From UBA5336 sp039034035 (GTDB lineage Bacteria > Pseudomonadota > Alphaproteobacteria > Caulobacterales > Hyphomonadaceae), in the NCBI GenBank assembly GCA_039034035.1, contig JBCCBN010000114.1:1-10233 (forward strand): DNA of 10,233 bases, given 5' to 3'. The position numbers and the translations under genes are program-made. This document shows positions 1 to 6,942 of this stretch, in pieces (the stretch's first letter is position 1; each line of letters begins with the position of its first letter). Below the pieces are notes generated by a model, which saw only the letters and a list, made by a program, of their open reading frames with translations, did not search any database and was not told where the DNA came from.

Positions 1-1
1 C

Positions 2-823
2 GCTGAGGAGCTGGCCAAGGGCTCGGTCCGCAGCTTCTGGGTCCCCGGCCAGGACCGCCAGCCCGCCCTCGAAGCCTGGGTCGGCCAACCCTTCTACTTC
101 CCCATTGATGGCGGCACGATCCAGGGGGAAGCGAAAGACGGCGCCAATTGCTTCAATCTCAATAGCCTGGTCCGCACCGAGGAGGGCAGCGGCCTCATCG
201 CCAATCCCGACACCATCGCCGAATTCATCCGCCTGCTCACCCATCTCGACGTCATCGAAACCGAAGCGACCGGGATTGCCACCGCCGCCGCAGACTGGAT
301 CGATGGGGACAATATCGCCGGCTTCTCCGGTGCCGAAGACGACTATTACGGCGCCCTGGAAACCCCTTACCGCACCGCCGGCGGCGCCATGGTCGAGCCC
401 AGCGAGATCAAATGGGTCCGCGGCGTCACCGGCGACCTCTACACCCGCATCCGCCCCTATATCTGCACCCGCCCAACGATCGCGCCCAGCGTGCTCAACC
501 TCAATACACTCCGCGACTGGCAAGTCCCCCTGATGGCCGCCCTCCTGGGTGAGGATGTGGACGTGTCCGACGCCGTGGAACTGCTCGAAGAGCGCCCCGT
601 CAGCGGCTTCCTCGAGGCCAGCGAAATCGCGGCCCTGCAACCGATCATCGATCTCGACCTGCAAGATGGCCTCGTTGAACGGCTCGGAATCCGCTCGGCC
701 TACATCGATCTCAACGTCCAGGTGCGGTATAAAGATGTGTTTCTTGACATGATATCGAGCTTGCAAATCGGCGAGACGGGCGACATCACCACCTTGTCGC
801 GTCGTTACGGATCTGTGGAATGA
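2..823 (+). CDS. gspK: Type II secretion minor pseudopilin GspK (5' end missing)
   Basis: This is the C-terminal 273 residues of the large minor pseudopilin GspK, which with GspI and GspJ forms the tip of the type II secretion pseudopilus in the periplasm. The frame is open from the window edge, so the prepilin leader and N-terminal helix lie upstream. Visible hallmarks, numbered from the edge, are CFNLNSL (50-56), ADWIDGD (97-103), GAEDDYY (110-116) and PYR (122-124), followed by the V-x-G-V segment typical of the family. These are the conserved calcium-binding and helical-domain regions of GspK. The stop codon overlaps the gspL start as ATGA, and gspL, gspM and gspN follow, which settles the identity. 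The last 100 bases or so are richer in A/T and in less-used codons than the rest. Confidence is high; only the start is unknown. Confidence 0.93.
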   Translation, partial: AEELAKGSVRSFWVPGQDRQPALEAWVGQPFYFPIDGGTIQGEAKDGANCFNLNSLVRTEEGSGLIANPDTIAEFIRLLTHLDVIETEATGIATAAADWIDGDNIAGFSGAEDDYYGALETPYRTAGGAMVEPSEIKWVRGVTGDLYTRIRPYICTRPTIAPSVLNLNTLRDWQVPLMAALLGEDVDVSDAVELLEERPVSGFLEASEIAALQPIIDLDLQDGLVERLGIRSAYIDLNVQVRYKDVFLDMISSLQIGETGDITTLSRRYGSVE

Positions 824-2037
824 GTTCGGTATTGGTCATATTCGGCGGCGACCGGCCCGATGTGCCGTTCGCCTATCGCCGCCTCGATGCCCAGGGCGCG
901 GTGACGGGTGCCGGTGACGCGGGCGCGTCCGATCTTGCAGACCTCGCAGCCCGGGATGCGATCCTCGTCTTGCCCGGCTATGTCATTCGCGCCGTCGAAA
1001 CCCAGCTCGCCGCCCGCAGCGAGCGCCAGGCCCTCGCCGCCGCGCCTTTCGCGGTGGAAGACGATCTCGCCTCCGACCCCGACATGATGCATTTCGCCCT
1101 CATGCCCGCCCGCCGCAATGGCCCCGAAGGCCAGCGCACCGTGTTGGCCATCGACCGGGCGCTCCTCGAGGACTGGATGGAGACACTGTCAGACGCCGGG
1201 CTCACCCTCCGGGCCGTGCTCCCCGACTATCTCTGCCTCGAAGACCAGCCCGGCCGGATCACCGCCGCTGGCCTGCTCGACCGCCTGGTCCTCAGGGCCG
1301 GCGACTGGGGCGTCGCCCTGGAAAGCGATATTGCCACTGCCGTCGCCCCCGCACTCATCGAATCGCGCCCATCCGAAGCGCCCCCCATCCTGATCGCCGG
1401 CACCGATCACGGGGTGGACGGCCTTGAGCCGCCCGCCGCAAATCCTGACGCCACTCTGACCGCAAACGCCGCCGACCCGCTCGACCGGCTGGCCATCGGC
1501 GCCCGTCAGGCCGGCCCGGGCGTTCTGCAAGGCGCTTTCGCCGTCCGCCACGCCAGCGGGGAGCGCGGCCTATCCCTCGACGCCCTGCGCTGGCCAGCGA
1601 TGCTGGCGGCGGCCGCAACCCTTGCCTTCTCAGCGGTCAACCTCGTCGAGGGCCTGATGCTGCAAGCCCAGGCCGAAACCGTCCAGGCCGAGACCCACGC
1701 CCTGTTCCTCGAAACCTTTCCCGAGGCCGGGCGCGTCGTGAATGTCCGCGCCCAGATGCGTCAGATGCGCCAGGGCGGAGAGACCGGCCGCCCAGACTTC
1801 CTCATTCTGTCGGGCTATGTCGCCGCTGGCCTCGATGCGGTCGATGCGGTCAGCGTCGAAAGCCTGCGCTATGACAGCGATGCCAATGAGATCAGCACCA
1901 GCGTCCTGTTCGACAGCTATGACGCCCTCGCGCGCTTCCGGGCGGCCGTGGAGGCTGCCGGCGGTCGCGTTGTCGAAGGCGGCTCGCGCCAGGTCGGAGA
2001 CCGCCGCTCGGGCGACCTGAAGGTGACCCTGCCATGA
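820..2037 (+). CDS. gspL: Type II secretion inner-membrane platform protein GspL
   Basis: A 405-residue GspL, the inner-membrane protein whose cytoplasmic domain recruits the ATPase GspE and whose periplasmic part pairs with GspM. Residues 1-250 are the cytoplasmic actin-like region, with the segment AAPFAVEDDL (74-83) and the LQGAF motif (236-240) seen just before the membrane in this family. A hydrophobic helix lies at about 257-281, followed by a short coiled-coil-like stretch and a C-terminal ferredoxin-like domain (about 325-405). Length is normal for the family. The ATG overlaps the gspK stop (ATGA), and the gene's own stop overlaps the gspM start in the same way, so translational coupling is likely. 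The first codons (AGT TCG GTA TTG GTC ATA) are atypical for this GC-rich region, which may keep the start unstructured; that is inference. Confidence 0.93.
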   Translation: MSSVLVIFGGDRPDVPFAYRRLDAQGAVTGAGDAGASDLADLAARDAILVLPGYVIRAVETQLAARSERQALAAAPFAVEDDLASDPDMMHFALMPARRNGPEGQRTVLAIDRALLEDWMETLSDAGLTLRAVLPDYLCLEDQPGRITAAGLLDRLVLRAGDWGVALESDIATAVAPALIESRPSEAPPILIAGTDHGVDGLEPPAANPDATLTANAADPLDRLAIGARQAGPGVLQGAFAVRHASGERGLSLDALRWPAMLAAAATLAFSAVNLVEGLMLQAQAETVQAETHALFLETFPEAGRVVNVRAQMRQMRQGGETGRPDFLILSGYVAAGLDAVDAVSVESLRYDSDANEISTSVLFDSYDALARFRAAVEAAGGRVVEGGSRQVGDRRSGDLKVTLP

Positions 2038-2501
2038 TCGGGACCTGGTGGAATGGCCTGGAGGCTCGCGAAAAACAGCTCATCCTCATTGCGGGGGTGC
2101 TGTCGGCCGTCATCGGGCTCTATCAACTCATCCTGGTGCCATCCCTCGGCTTTGCCGACAGCCAGCAGCAACGCTACCGCGCCGCCCTCTCCGAGCAGGC
2201 CGATGTGAGGGCCGCCGCCGCCCAGGCCCGCACCACCGCTGCCCCCGAGACGGCCAATCAGCCCCTGCAATCGGTCCTCACCAACACAGCCGGCCTTTAC
2301 GGCCTCACCATCACCCGCCTGGCTCCCGCCGAGAATGATGGCCTCAATCTCTGGTTCGACGGCGTTCCCCCGCAAATCCTCTATGCCTGGATCGGCGACC
2401 TTGAGCGCGCCCATGGCGTGCGGGTCGGCAAGGCGTCCCTGCGCAATGATCCCGAAGGCGGAACGATCAGTGCCAATTTCTACATGGCGAGGACCGGCTG
2501 A
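2034..2501 (+). CDS. gspM: Type II secretion inner-membrane protein GspM
   Basis: A 155-residue GspM, the bitopic inner-membrane partner of GspL. It has a short cytoplasmic N-terminus (MIGTWWNGLEAREK), a single transmembrane helix at about 16-36, an Ala/Gln-rich helical linker (about 44-75) and a small C-terminal domain. The segment ending LWFDGVPPQILYAWIGDL (about 105-122) is the usual conserved part of this domain. The N-terminal W-x2-L-x2-R-E-x2-L pattern is characteristic of the family. The start overlaps the gspL stop by four bases and no separate strong ribosome binding site is needed. The next gene, gspN, starts three bases after the stop. Sequence conservation in GspM is generally low, so position in the operon contributes to the call. 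Confidence 0.92.
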   Translation: MIGTWWNGLEAREKQLILIAGVLSAVIGLYQLILVPSLGFADSQQQRYRAALSEQADVRAAAAQARTTAAPETANQPLQSVLTNTAGLYGLTITRLAPAENDGLNLWFDGVPPQILYAWIGDLERAHGVRVGKASLRNDPEGGTISANFYMARTG

Positions 2502-2504
2502 TCC

Positions 2505-3278
2505 ATGCGCCGCTTGATCGGGCTCTCCCTCTTTGCCGCAATGGTGTTTGTCATTGCCCTGGTCTGGACCGCACCCTTGTCGGTCGTCGTCGATGAGGCG
2601 GGCCTCGCGCGCCGCGGCATCAGCTTCGAGCGCGCCCAGGGCACAATCTGGTCCGGCGACCTGCTCGGTGTTCGGATCGGCAACCAGCCGGTCGGCCAGG
2701 TTTCGCTGGAGCTAAAGCCCGGCGCCATGCTCGCTGGCCGGCTCGGCTATGACATGGATGTGCGCGGGCCGGCCGGGCAGGGGCGTGGCGACGTGGCCAT
2801 GCCCCTCGGCGGCGGCGTCACCATCCGCAACATGGTCGCCGACATCAACCTCCAGGCCATCGAGCGGCTCGAACCGCGCTTGCGCCAGGTCCCGGCCACG
2901 GTATCGCTCACGCTGCCCGAATTGGTCACCGACCGGGCCATGGGCTGCCGCCGGGTCGATGGGCGCCTGAGGACCGACCTGCTTGAAAAACTCGGCACCA
3001 GCCTGAACTGGGCCGGCCCGGCCATGGCAGGCGTCATCTCCTGCGACGGTGACGGCCGATACCAGCTCGCGCTTGCCAATGTTGGCGGCGAAGACGAGAT
3101 CGCGCTCGACGCGGTCGCCTCGCCGCAAACCGCCAGCTACACAGCCGAAGCCAGGGTGCGCACCACCAACCGGCGCGTTGCTGACACATTGTTGCTGCTC
3201 AAGTTCCAGCGCGACGGCGACCAATTCATTTATTCGCGGGCGAACGGCGTGGTCCGTTCAATGGGGGAGGCAGGATAA
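2505..3278 (+). CDS. gspN: Type II secretion accessory protein GspN
   Basis: A 257-residue GspN-family protein. GspN is present in only some type II secretion systems; it has one N-terminal transmembrane helix (here about residues 4-22) and a periplasmic domain. Visible family features are GTIWSG (46-51) and two cysteines, C148 and C180, flanking an NWAGPAMAGVISC segment, a spacing that suggests a periplasmic disulfide. The start ATG has GAGGA at 2489-2493 upstream and lies three bases after the gspM stop. The exact job of GspN is not well established; some bacteria secrete normally without it. Confidence rests on the motif set together with operon position. Confidence 0.88.
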   Translation: MRRLIGLSLFAAMVFVIALVWTAPLSVVVDEAGLARRGISFERAQGTIWSGDLLGVRIGNQPVGQVSLELKPGAMLAGRLGYDMDVRGPAGQGRGDVAMPLGGGVTIRNMVADINLQAIERLEPRLRQVPATVSLTLPELVTDRAMGCRRVDGRLRTDLLEKLGTSLNWAGPAMAGVISCDGDGRYQLALANVGGEDEIALDAVASPQTASYTAEARVRTTNRRVADTLLLLKFQRDGDQFIYSRANGVVRSMGEAG

Positions 3279-3284
3279 GGACCG

Positions 3285-3806
3285 ATGAGGAGATTGATCT
3301 TGGCCCTGTTGAGCTCTGTACCCCTGGTGGCGTGCGTCACCGTCGAGGACACCCCCGTGCGCGACCCCGGCGCCGTCAGCGCACCATCGCGCGATGTCGC
3401 CACGCCCCCGCCCAGCATCGACGATCCCGACGGGTTCGACCTCGGCGCCCTCCAGCCCCGAACCCTCGAAGACGGTGAATGCGGCATCTTCCTGTTCACC
3501 TCCAACCCCACCCCGCGCTTTGTCTTCTTCAGCAACGACTCTCGCGGCTTCGCGGAGATGCAGATCAATAGCCAGGCGTCGGTCCTCCAGCGCATCTCGA
3601 CCGCCGGCACCCCCTTCGCCCAGAGCTTTACCGAGCAGGTGTTCCGCGATGGCGTGCGCGGCATCGACGTGGCGCTCACCCTCAATCCCGGCAATCCCAT
3701 GACCGAGGGCTATGAGATATCCAGCGGCTCCATGCGCCTCACCAAGATCGATGGCTGGTCGATGGTCATCCCCGTCTCAGGCGCCGCCGCCTGCCAGACC
3801 AACTGA
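3285..3806 (+). CDS. Uncharacterised lipoprotein downstream of gspN
   Basis: A 173-residue protein that I cannot assign to a named family. It begins with a basic, hydrophobic signal sequence ending in the lipobox L-V-A-C, placing the lipidated cysteine at residue 17. Residue +2 is Val, not Asp, so by the usual Lol rule the protein would go to the outer membrane. A Pro/Asp-rich low-complexity linker (about 20-60) leads to a compact predicted beta-rich domain (about 62-173). Its first and last parts carry C66 (GECGIFLF) and C170, which could form a disulfide. The gene starts six bases after the gspN stop, with AGGA at 3272-3275 as ribosome binding site, so it is probably part of the gsp operon. 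An outer-membrane lipoprotein there could be a pilotin-like or other secretion accessory, but nothing in the sequence proves this. Confidence 0.8.
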   Translation: MRRLILALLSSVPLVACVTVEDTPVRDPGAVSAPSRDVATPPPSIDDPDGFDLGALQPRTLEDGECGIFLFTSNPTPRFVFFSNDSRGFAEMQINSQASVLQRISTAGTPFAQSFTEQVFRDGVRGIDVALTLNPGNPMTEGYEISSGSMRLTKIDGWSMVIPVSGAAACQTN

Positions 3807-3845
3807 TCCGGTAAAGCGCGCTTGGGGAAGGGCAGGGGAGCTGAC
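3807..3845. other. Short intergenic gap with strong ribosome binding site
   Basis: The 39-base gap between the lipoprotein and dehydratase genes holds AGGGGAG at 3834-3840, five bases before the ATG at 3846. This decides the start of the dehydratase gene against an in-frame TTG at 3822. A 10-bp palindrome AAGCGCGCTT sits at 3814-3823, but it has no loop and no T-run, so it is not a convincing terminator. No promoter is evident, so read-through from the gsp operon is possible. Confidence 0.6.
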
Positions 3846-4859
3846 ATGACCGAACCTCGCCTGCCCACCCCAGATGACGTGCTGGCGGCCACCCGCCGCG
3901 TCCGCCCCTTCGCCATCGAAACCCCGCTCCTGCGCCATGACGCGCTCGATGCGGCGACCGGTGCTCAGGTCTGGATCAAGCCCGAATGCCTGCAAATCAC
4001 CGGCAGCTTCAAGATCCGCGGCGCCTCCAACCGGCTCACTCAGCTTTCGCCAGAGGAGCGATCGCGCGGCGTCGTCGCCTATTCCTCGGGCAACCACGCC
4101 CAGGGCGTTGCCCGTGCCGCCCGCCTGCTCGATACACCGGCCACCATCATCATGCCGTCCGATGCGCCCGAGGTGAAAGTGGACGGGGTCCGGGCCGATG
4201 GCGCAACGCTGGTCGCCTATGACCGGTGGACCGAAAGCCGCGAAGCCATCGCCGCCGAGCTAAGTGCCAAGACCGGCGCCGTCATCGTCCCAAGCTATGA
4301 CGACCCCCACATCCTGGCAGGGCAGGGCACCACCGGCGCCGAAATCGCCCAACAAGCCGCTCAGCTTGGCGCCCCCCTCGACCACCTCGTCTGCTGTGTC
4401 GGCGGCGGCGGACTGGTCAGCGGCATCGCGCTGGCCATGGAAGCCCTCTCGCCTGGCACCCAGGTCTGGGGCGCCGAACCCGAACATCATGATGACTGGG
4501 CCCGCTCCCTGGAGGCCGGCAAGATCTGCCGCAATGCCGCCGACGCTCCGTCTTCAATCTGCGACGCTATCCTCACCCCCGAACCCGGCGTGATCACATG
4601 GGCCGTTGGCGGCCCCCGCCTCGCCGGCGGTTTCCGGGTCAGCGACGCCGAAATCAGCGCCGCGATGCGCTTCGCCTTCCGCCACCTCAAGCTCGTGGTC
4701 GAGCCAGGCGGCGCTGCTGCCCTCGCCGCCCTCCTGTCCCACCGCCCCGAAAGCTGGACGGGCCAGTCAGTCTGCATCGTCCTCACCGGCGGCAATGTAG
4801 ACCCCGCCCGCTTCGCCCAATCCCTTAGCGCATCCGCCCCCGGTCCAGATCCTCGCTGA
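3846..4859 (+). CDS. Threonine/serine dehydratase-type PLP enzyme (fold type II)
   Basis: A 337-residue cytoplasmic PLP enzyme of the threonine/serine dehydratase family, which deaminates hydroxy-amino acids such as L-threonine or L-serine to 2-oxo acids. Seen directly: the PLP lysine K56 in GSFKIRGASN, the SSGNHAQG loop (80-87) that holds the substrate carboxylate, the glycine loop VGGGGLVSG (185-193) that binds the cofactor phosphate, EPGGAAALAAL near 286-296 and TGGNVDP (314-320). There is no C-terminal ACT domain, so it resembles the short catabolic or serine-racemase-like branch more than the isoleucine-regulated IlvA. The family also includes hydroxyectoine-pathway EutB, threo-3-hydroxyaspartate ammonia-lyase and serine racemases, so substrate is not settled. 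Its last 35 bases overlap the end of the convergent transglycosylase gene. The enzyme class is sure; the exact reaction is not. Confidence 0.9.
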   Translation: MTEPRLPTPDDVLAATRRVRPFAIETPLLRHDALDAATGAQVWIKPECLQITGSFKIRGASNRLTQLSPEERSRGVVAYSSGNHAQGVARAARLLDTPATIIMPSDAPEVKVDGVRADGATLVAYDRWTESREAIAAELSAKTGAVIVPSYDDPHILAGQGTTGAEIAQQAAQLGAPLDHLVCCVGGGGLVSGIALAMEALSPGTQVWGAEPEHHDDWARSLEAGKICRNAADAPSSICDAILTPEPGVITWAVGGPRLAGGFRVSDAEISAAMRFAFRHLKLVVEPGGAAALAALLSHRPESWTGQSVCIVLTGGNVDPARFAQSLSASAPGPDPR

Positions 4860-6861
4860 GCCGGATGTCCTCGTCCTGGCCACTCAGGCGATGCCGGTAA
4901 ACCTGCGTATTCTCCAACACGCGCTGGACATAGTTCCGGGTTTCCGAAAACGGGATCATCTCCACCCAATCGATGGGATCCACTTCCCCGCGCCGGGGGT
5001 CGCCATAGTCGCCGATCCAAGCCCGGGGCCGGCGCGCGCCGGCATTATAGGCCGCCGCCGCCATGATATAGCTGCCATTGAACTGGTCCAGCAGCGTATC
5101 CAGATGCGCCCCGCCCAGCGTCATGTTGTATCCCGGATCATCGGTCAGCCATGATGTCCGATAGGGCAGGCCCCGACGCCGCGCTTCGGTCCGCGCCGTC
5201 GCGGGTAGGAACTGCATCAGCCCCCGTGCATTGGCGTGGGAAATCGCCTGCGGGTTCATCTCGCTCTCCTGCCGCGACAGCGCCAGCATCAGCGAACGCT
5301 CCACCCGCGGCTCCCGCAGCAAGGGGAAATTCACCAGCGGATAGGCCGCATCAGCCGCCACAATGCCCCGCGCCAGGCCAGACTTGGCCCCCCGCACACC
5401 AATATCATTATACCGGTACTCCTCCCCCAAAGCCTTCAGCAGGACGAAATCGGCCGGCGTCTCAAGCTGGTCATCCAGGTGATACGAAAACTGCCGGAAG
5501 AGGCCCGTCTCCCCGGCTTCGGCCAACAGCCGCAGCGCCCGGACCAGCGGCCGCGCCTCGAACGCCAGCCTGTCCGCCTCTGTCGGCAGGGCCGCATCGG
5601 CAAAGGAGATCACCGTGTCTCCGGTCCGTTCGGCAGAAAGCTGGCCATAATACGTGTACGGGAACGCTGCCGCCCGGTCATAGGCTGCCTCTGCCTCGCT
5701 GGTCTGGTTCAGCACCTCCAGCGCCCGCCCGGACCAGTACTCGGCCCGGGACCGAGAGATCGGCGTGGAGACCCCTTCGCCAAGCGTGCTGAAATGGCCC
5801 GCCGCCCGCGCCGCATCCCCCTGCTTGCGCAGCGATAGCCAGCCGGCCAGGAATTCCGCCGTCGCGAAATCGCCGCCACGACTCATCCCATGGGGCGCGA
5901 CCAGCGTGTAGGCTTCGCGATAGTCCTTGTCCTTGATCGCCCGGCGCACGGCCAGGTGCCGTTCCCGCCACAGCCGGCTACGTCCCGCCTCCGGTACCGC
6001 ATCGGCGTCGATATCCATCAGCAGCGGCGTCGCCGCATCGTGCCGACCCTTCTGGCGCCGCCACTTTGCCCGGTCATACAGCAGTCCCGGATGCGACTGC
6101 AGGTGCCCCGGCACCGCCTGCACCGCCCGGTCCACCCCGCGCCGCCGCGCGGCCAGTGCGATCCGCGCCTCGGTCAGTGCGCGATAGTCGGAGGTGAGCC
6201 GCCGGCTCAGCCGGCTCGCCGCCGAGCGCTGCCCGGACCAGAGCAGGAAATCCACCCGTGCCCGTAAATCATCCTGCGTGATCCGGCCGGCATAGTCCCG
6301 CAGCAGCCGGTCTACCCGTTCGGTCGTCAGCGTCCGCGTCCGGAACGCGGTTTTCAGCCGGGTATCGCCGGCTTCGGTGTCCCCGGTCTGCAATTGTGCA
6401 ATCGCCAGCGCGATCTCACCATCGCCCGACACCGGGCCTCCCGCGCTCAGCCATGCCGCCCGTTCGCTGTATGACAGGCGGCTCTCATCAATCGCCCGTT
6501 CGGCAAATCCGCGGATCAGGCTCTCACGTGGCCAGCCATCCAGCCGCTCCAGCGCTTGGGACAGTTCGGTGAAGGACAGCTCGCCGCCATGGCCGGTCGC
6601 CCGGCGCCACGCGATCAGATCCTTCACCGTGTCGTCCCCCGCCGCCGACTGCATCTGCGCCACCCGGCGCCAGTCGCCCCGGTCAGCCGCATCCAGCGCG
6701 CCTTCCAGGATCGCCGCATCCGAGGTCGAAACCACGCGCGATGCATAGGGCTTGTCGGGCTTCACGCTGGGCGCGAGCGGTGCCGAAGCTGCCGCAACCG
6801 GAACGGCGAGCAGCCCGGTAACCAGCGCTAGGGCTGCGAAGACCTTGTGTAGTGACATCAT
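4825..6861 (-). CDS. slt: Soluble lytic murein transglycosylase
   Basis: A 678-residue periplasmic lytic transglycosylase that cleaves the MurNAc-GlcNAc bond in peptidoglycan, forming 1,6-anhydro products. Residues 1-25 form a signal peptide with a likely A-A-A/S cleavage site. Residues of about 45-510 are alpha-helical and rich in tetratricopeptide-like segments, as in the superhelical domain of Slt70. The catalytic SLT domain is at about 520-660, with the catalytic Glu at 532 in LSRQESEMNP, GLMQFLPATA (547-556), AAYNAG (603-608) and a final NYVQRVL (643-649). Of two adjacent ATG codons (6859-6861 and 6856-6858), the first has the better spacing (10 nt) from an AAGG at 6875-6872. The reading frame continues open upstream but that part overlaps dapA and lacks family sequence. 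It is divergent from dapA and convergent with the dehydratase gene. Confidence 0.93.
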   Translation of the reverse strand: MMSLHKVFAALALVTGLLAVPVAAASAPLAPSVKPDKPYASRVVSTSDAAILEGALDAADRGDWRRVAQMQSAAGDDTVKDLIAWRRATGHGGELSFTELSQALERLDGWPRESLIRGFAERAIDESRLSYSERAAWLSAGGPVSGDGEIALAIAQLQTGDTEAGDTRLKTAFRTRTLTTERVDRLLRDYAGRITQDDLRARVDFLLWSGQRSAASRLSRRLTSDYRALTEARIALAARRRGVDRAVQAVPGHLQSHPGLLYDRAKWRRQKGRHDAATPLLMDIDADAVPEAGRSRLWRERHLAVRRAIKDKDYREAYTLVAPHGMSRGGDFATAEFLAGWLSLRKQGDAARAAGHFSTLGEGVSTPISRSRAEYWSGRALEVLNQTSEAEAAYDRAAAFPYTYYGQLSAERTGDTVISFADAALPTEADRLAFEARPLVRALRLLAEAGETGLFRQFSYHLDDQLETPADFVLLKALGEEYRYNDIGVRGAKSGLARGIVAADAAYPLVNFPLLREPRVERSLMLALSRQESEMNPQAISHANARGLMQFLPATARTEARRRGLPYRTSWLTDDPGYNMTLGGAHLDTLLDQFNGSYIMAAAAYNAGARRPRAWIGDYGDPRRGEVDPIDWVEMIPFSETRNYVQRVLENTQVYRHRLSGQDEDIRLSEDLDRGRMR

Positions 6862-6942
6862 TTGACGCAGACCTTCTCGGCCAAATTCAACGCTGCCCTT
6901 CGGGGCATGCCCCACCAACCCGATGATCGAGGCAGATATAAG
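6862..6942. promoter_or_regulatory. Divergent slt/dapA intergenic region with palindrome and tetraloop hairpin
   Basis: These 81 bases must serve both the transglycosylase gene (leftward) and dapA (rightward) unless transcription starts inside a coding region. They contain a perfect 12-bp palindrome, GGGGCATGCCCC (6902-6913). Overlapping it is a hairpin with stem TGCCC/GGGCA and loop TTCG (6894-6907), which in RNA gives the very stable C(UUCG)G tetraloop. The two pairings share bases 6902-6907 and exclude each other. For dapA, GAGG at 6929-6932 is a plausible ribosome binding site. I do not see a convincing -35/-10 pair on either strand. Confidence 0.4.

Noticed and set aside
744..772. Perfect TTGACA inside gspK as an internal promoter for gspL
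   Set aside because: No acceptable -10 lies 16-18 bases downstream (the bases there are ATCGGC), so the hexamer alone is not enough to call a promoter.
1917..2414. 165-codon - strand open frame opposite gspL/gspM
   Set aside because: It covers the ends of two well-supported genes, has no recognisable domain and no ribosome binding site that I can see.
3814..3823. AAGCGCGCTT palindrome as a terminator after the lipoprotein gene
   Set aside because: It has no loop and no following T-run.
5151..5838. Two overlapping + strand open frames of about 200 codons inside the transglycosylase gene
   Set aside because: Their translations are Pro/Arg/Ala-rich low-complexity sequence, as expected from the reverse frame of a GC-rich gene; the transglycosylase on the other strand is clear.
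6937..6942. TATAAG just before the dapA ATG as a -10 box
   Set aside because: Transcription would start after the ATG at 6943, so it cannot serve this start, and no matching -35 is present upstream.
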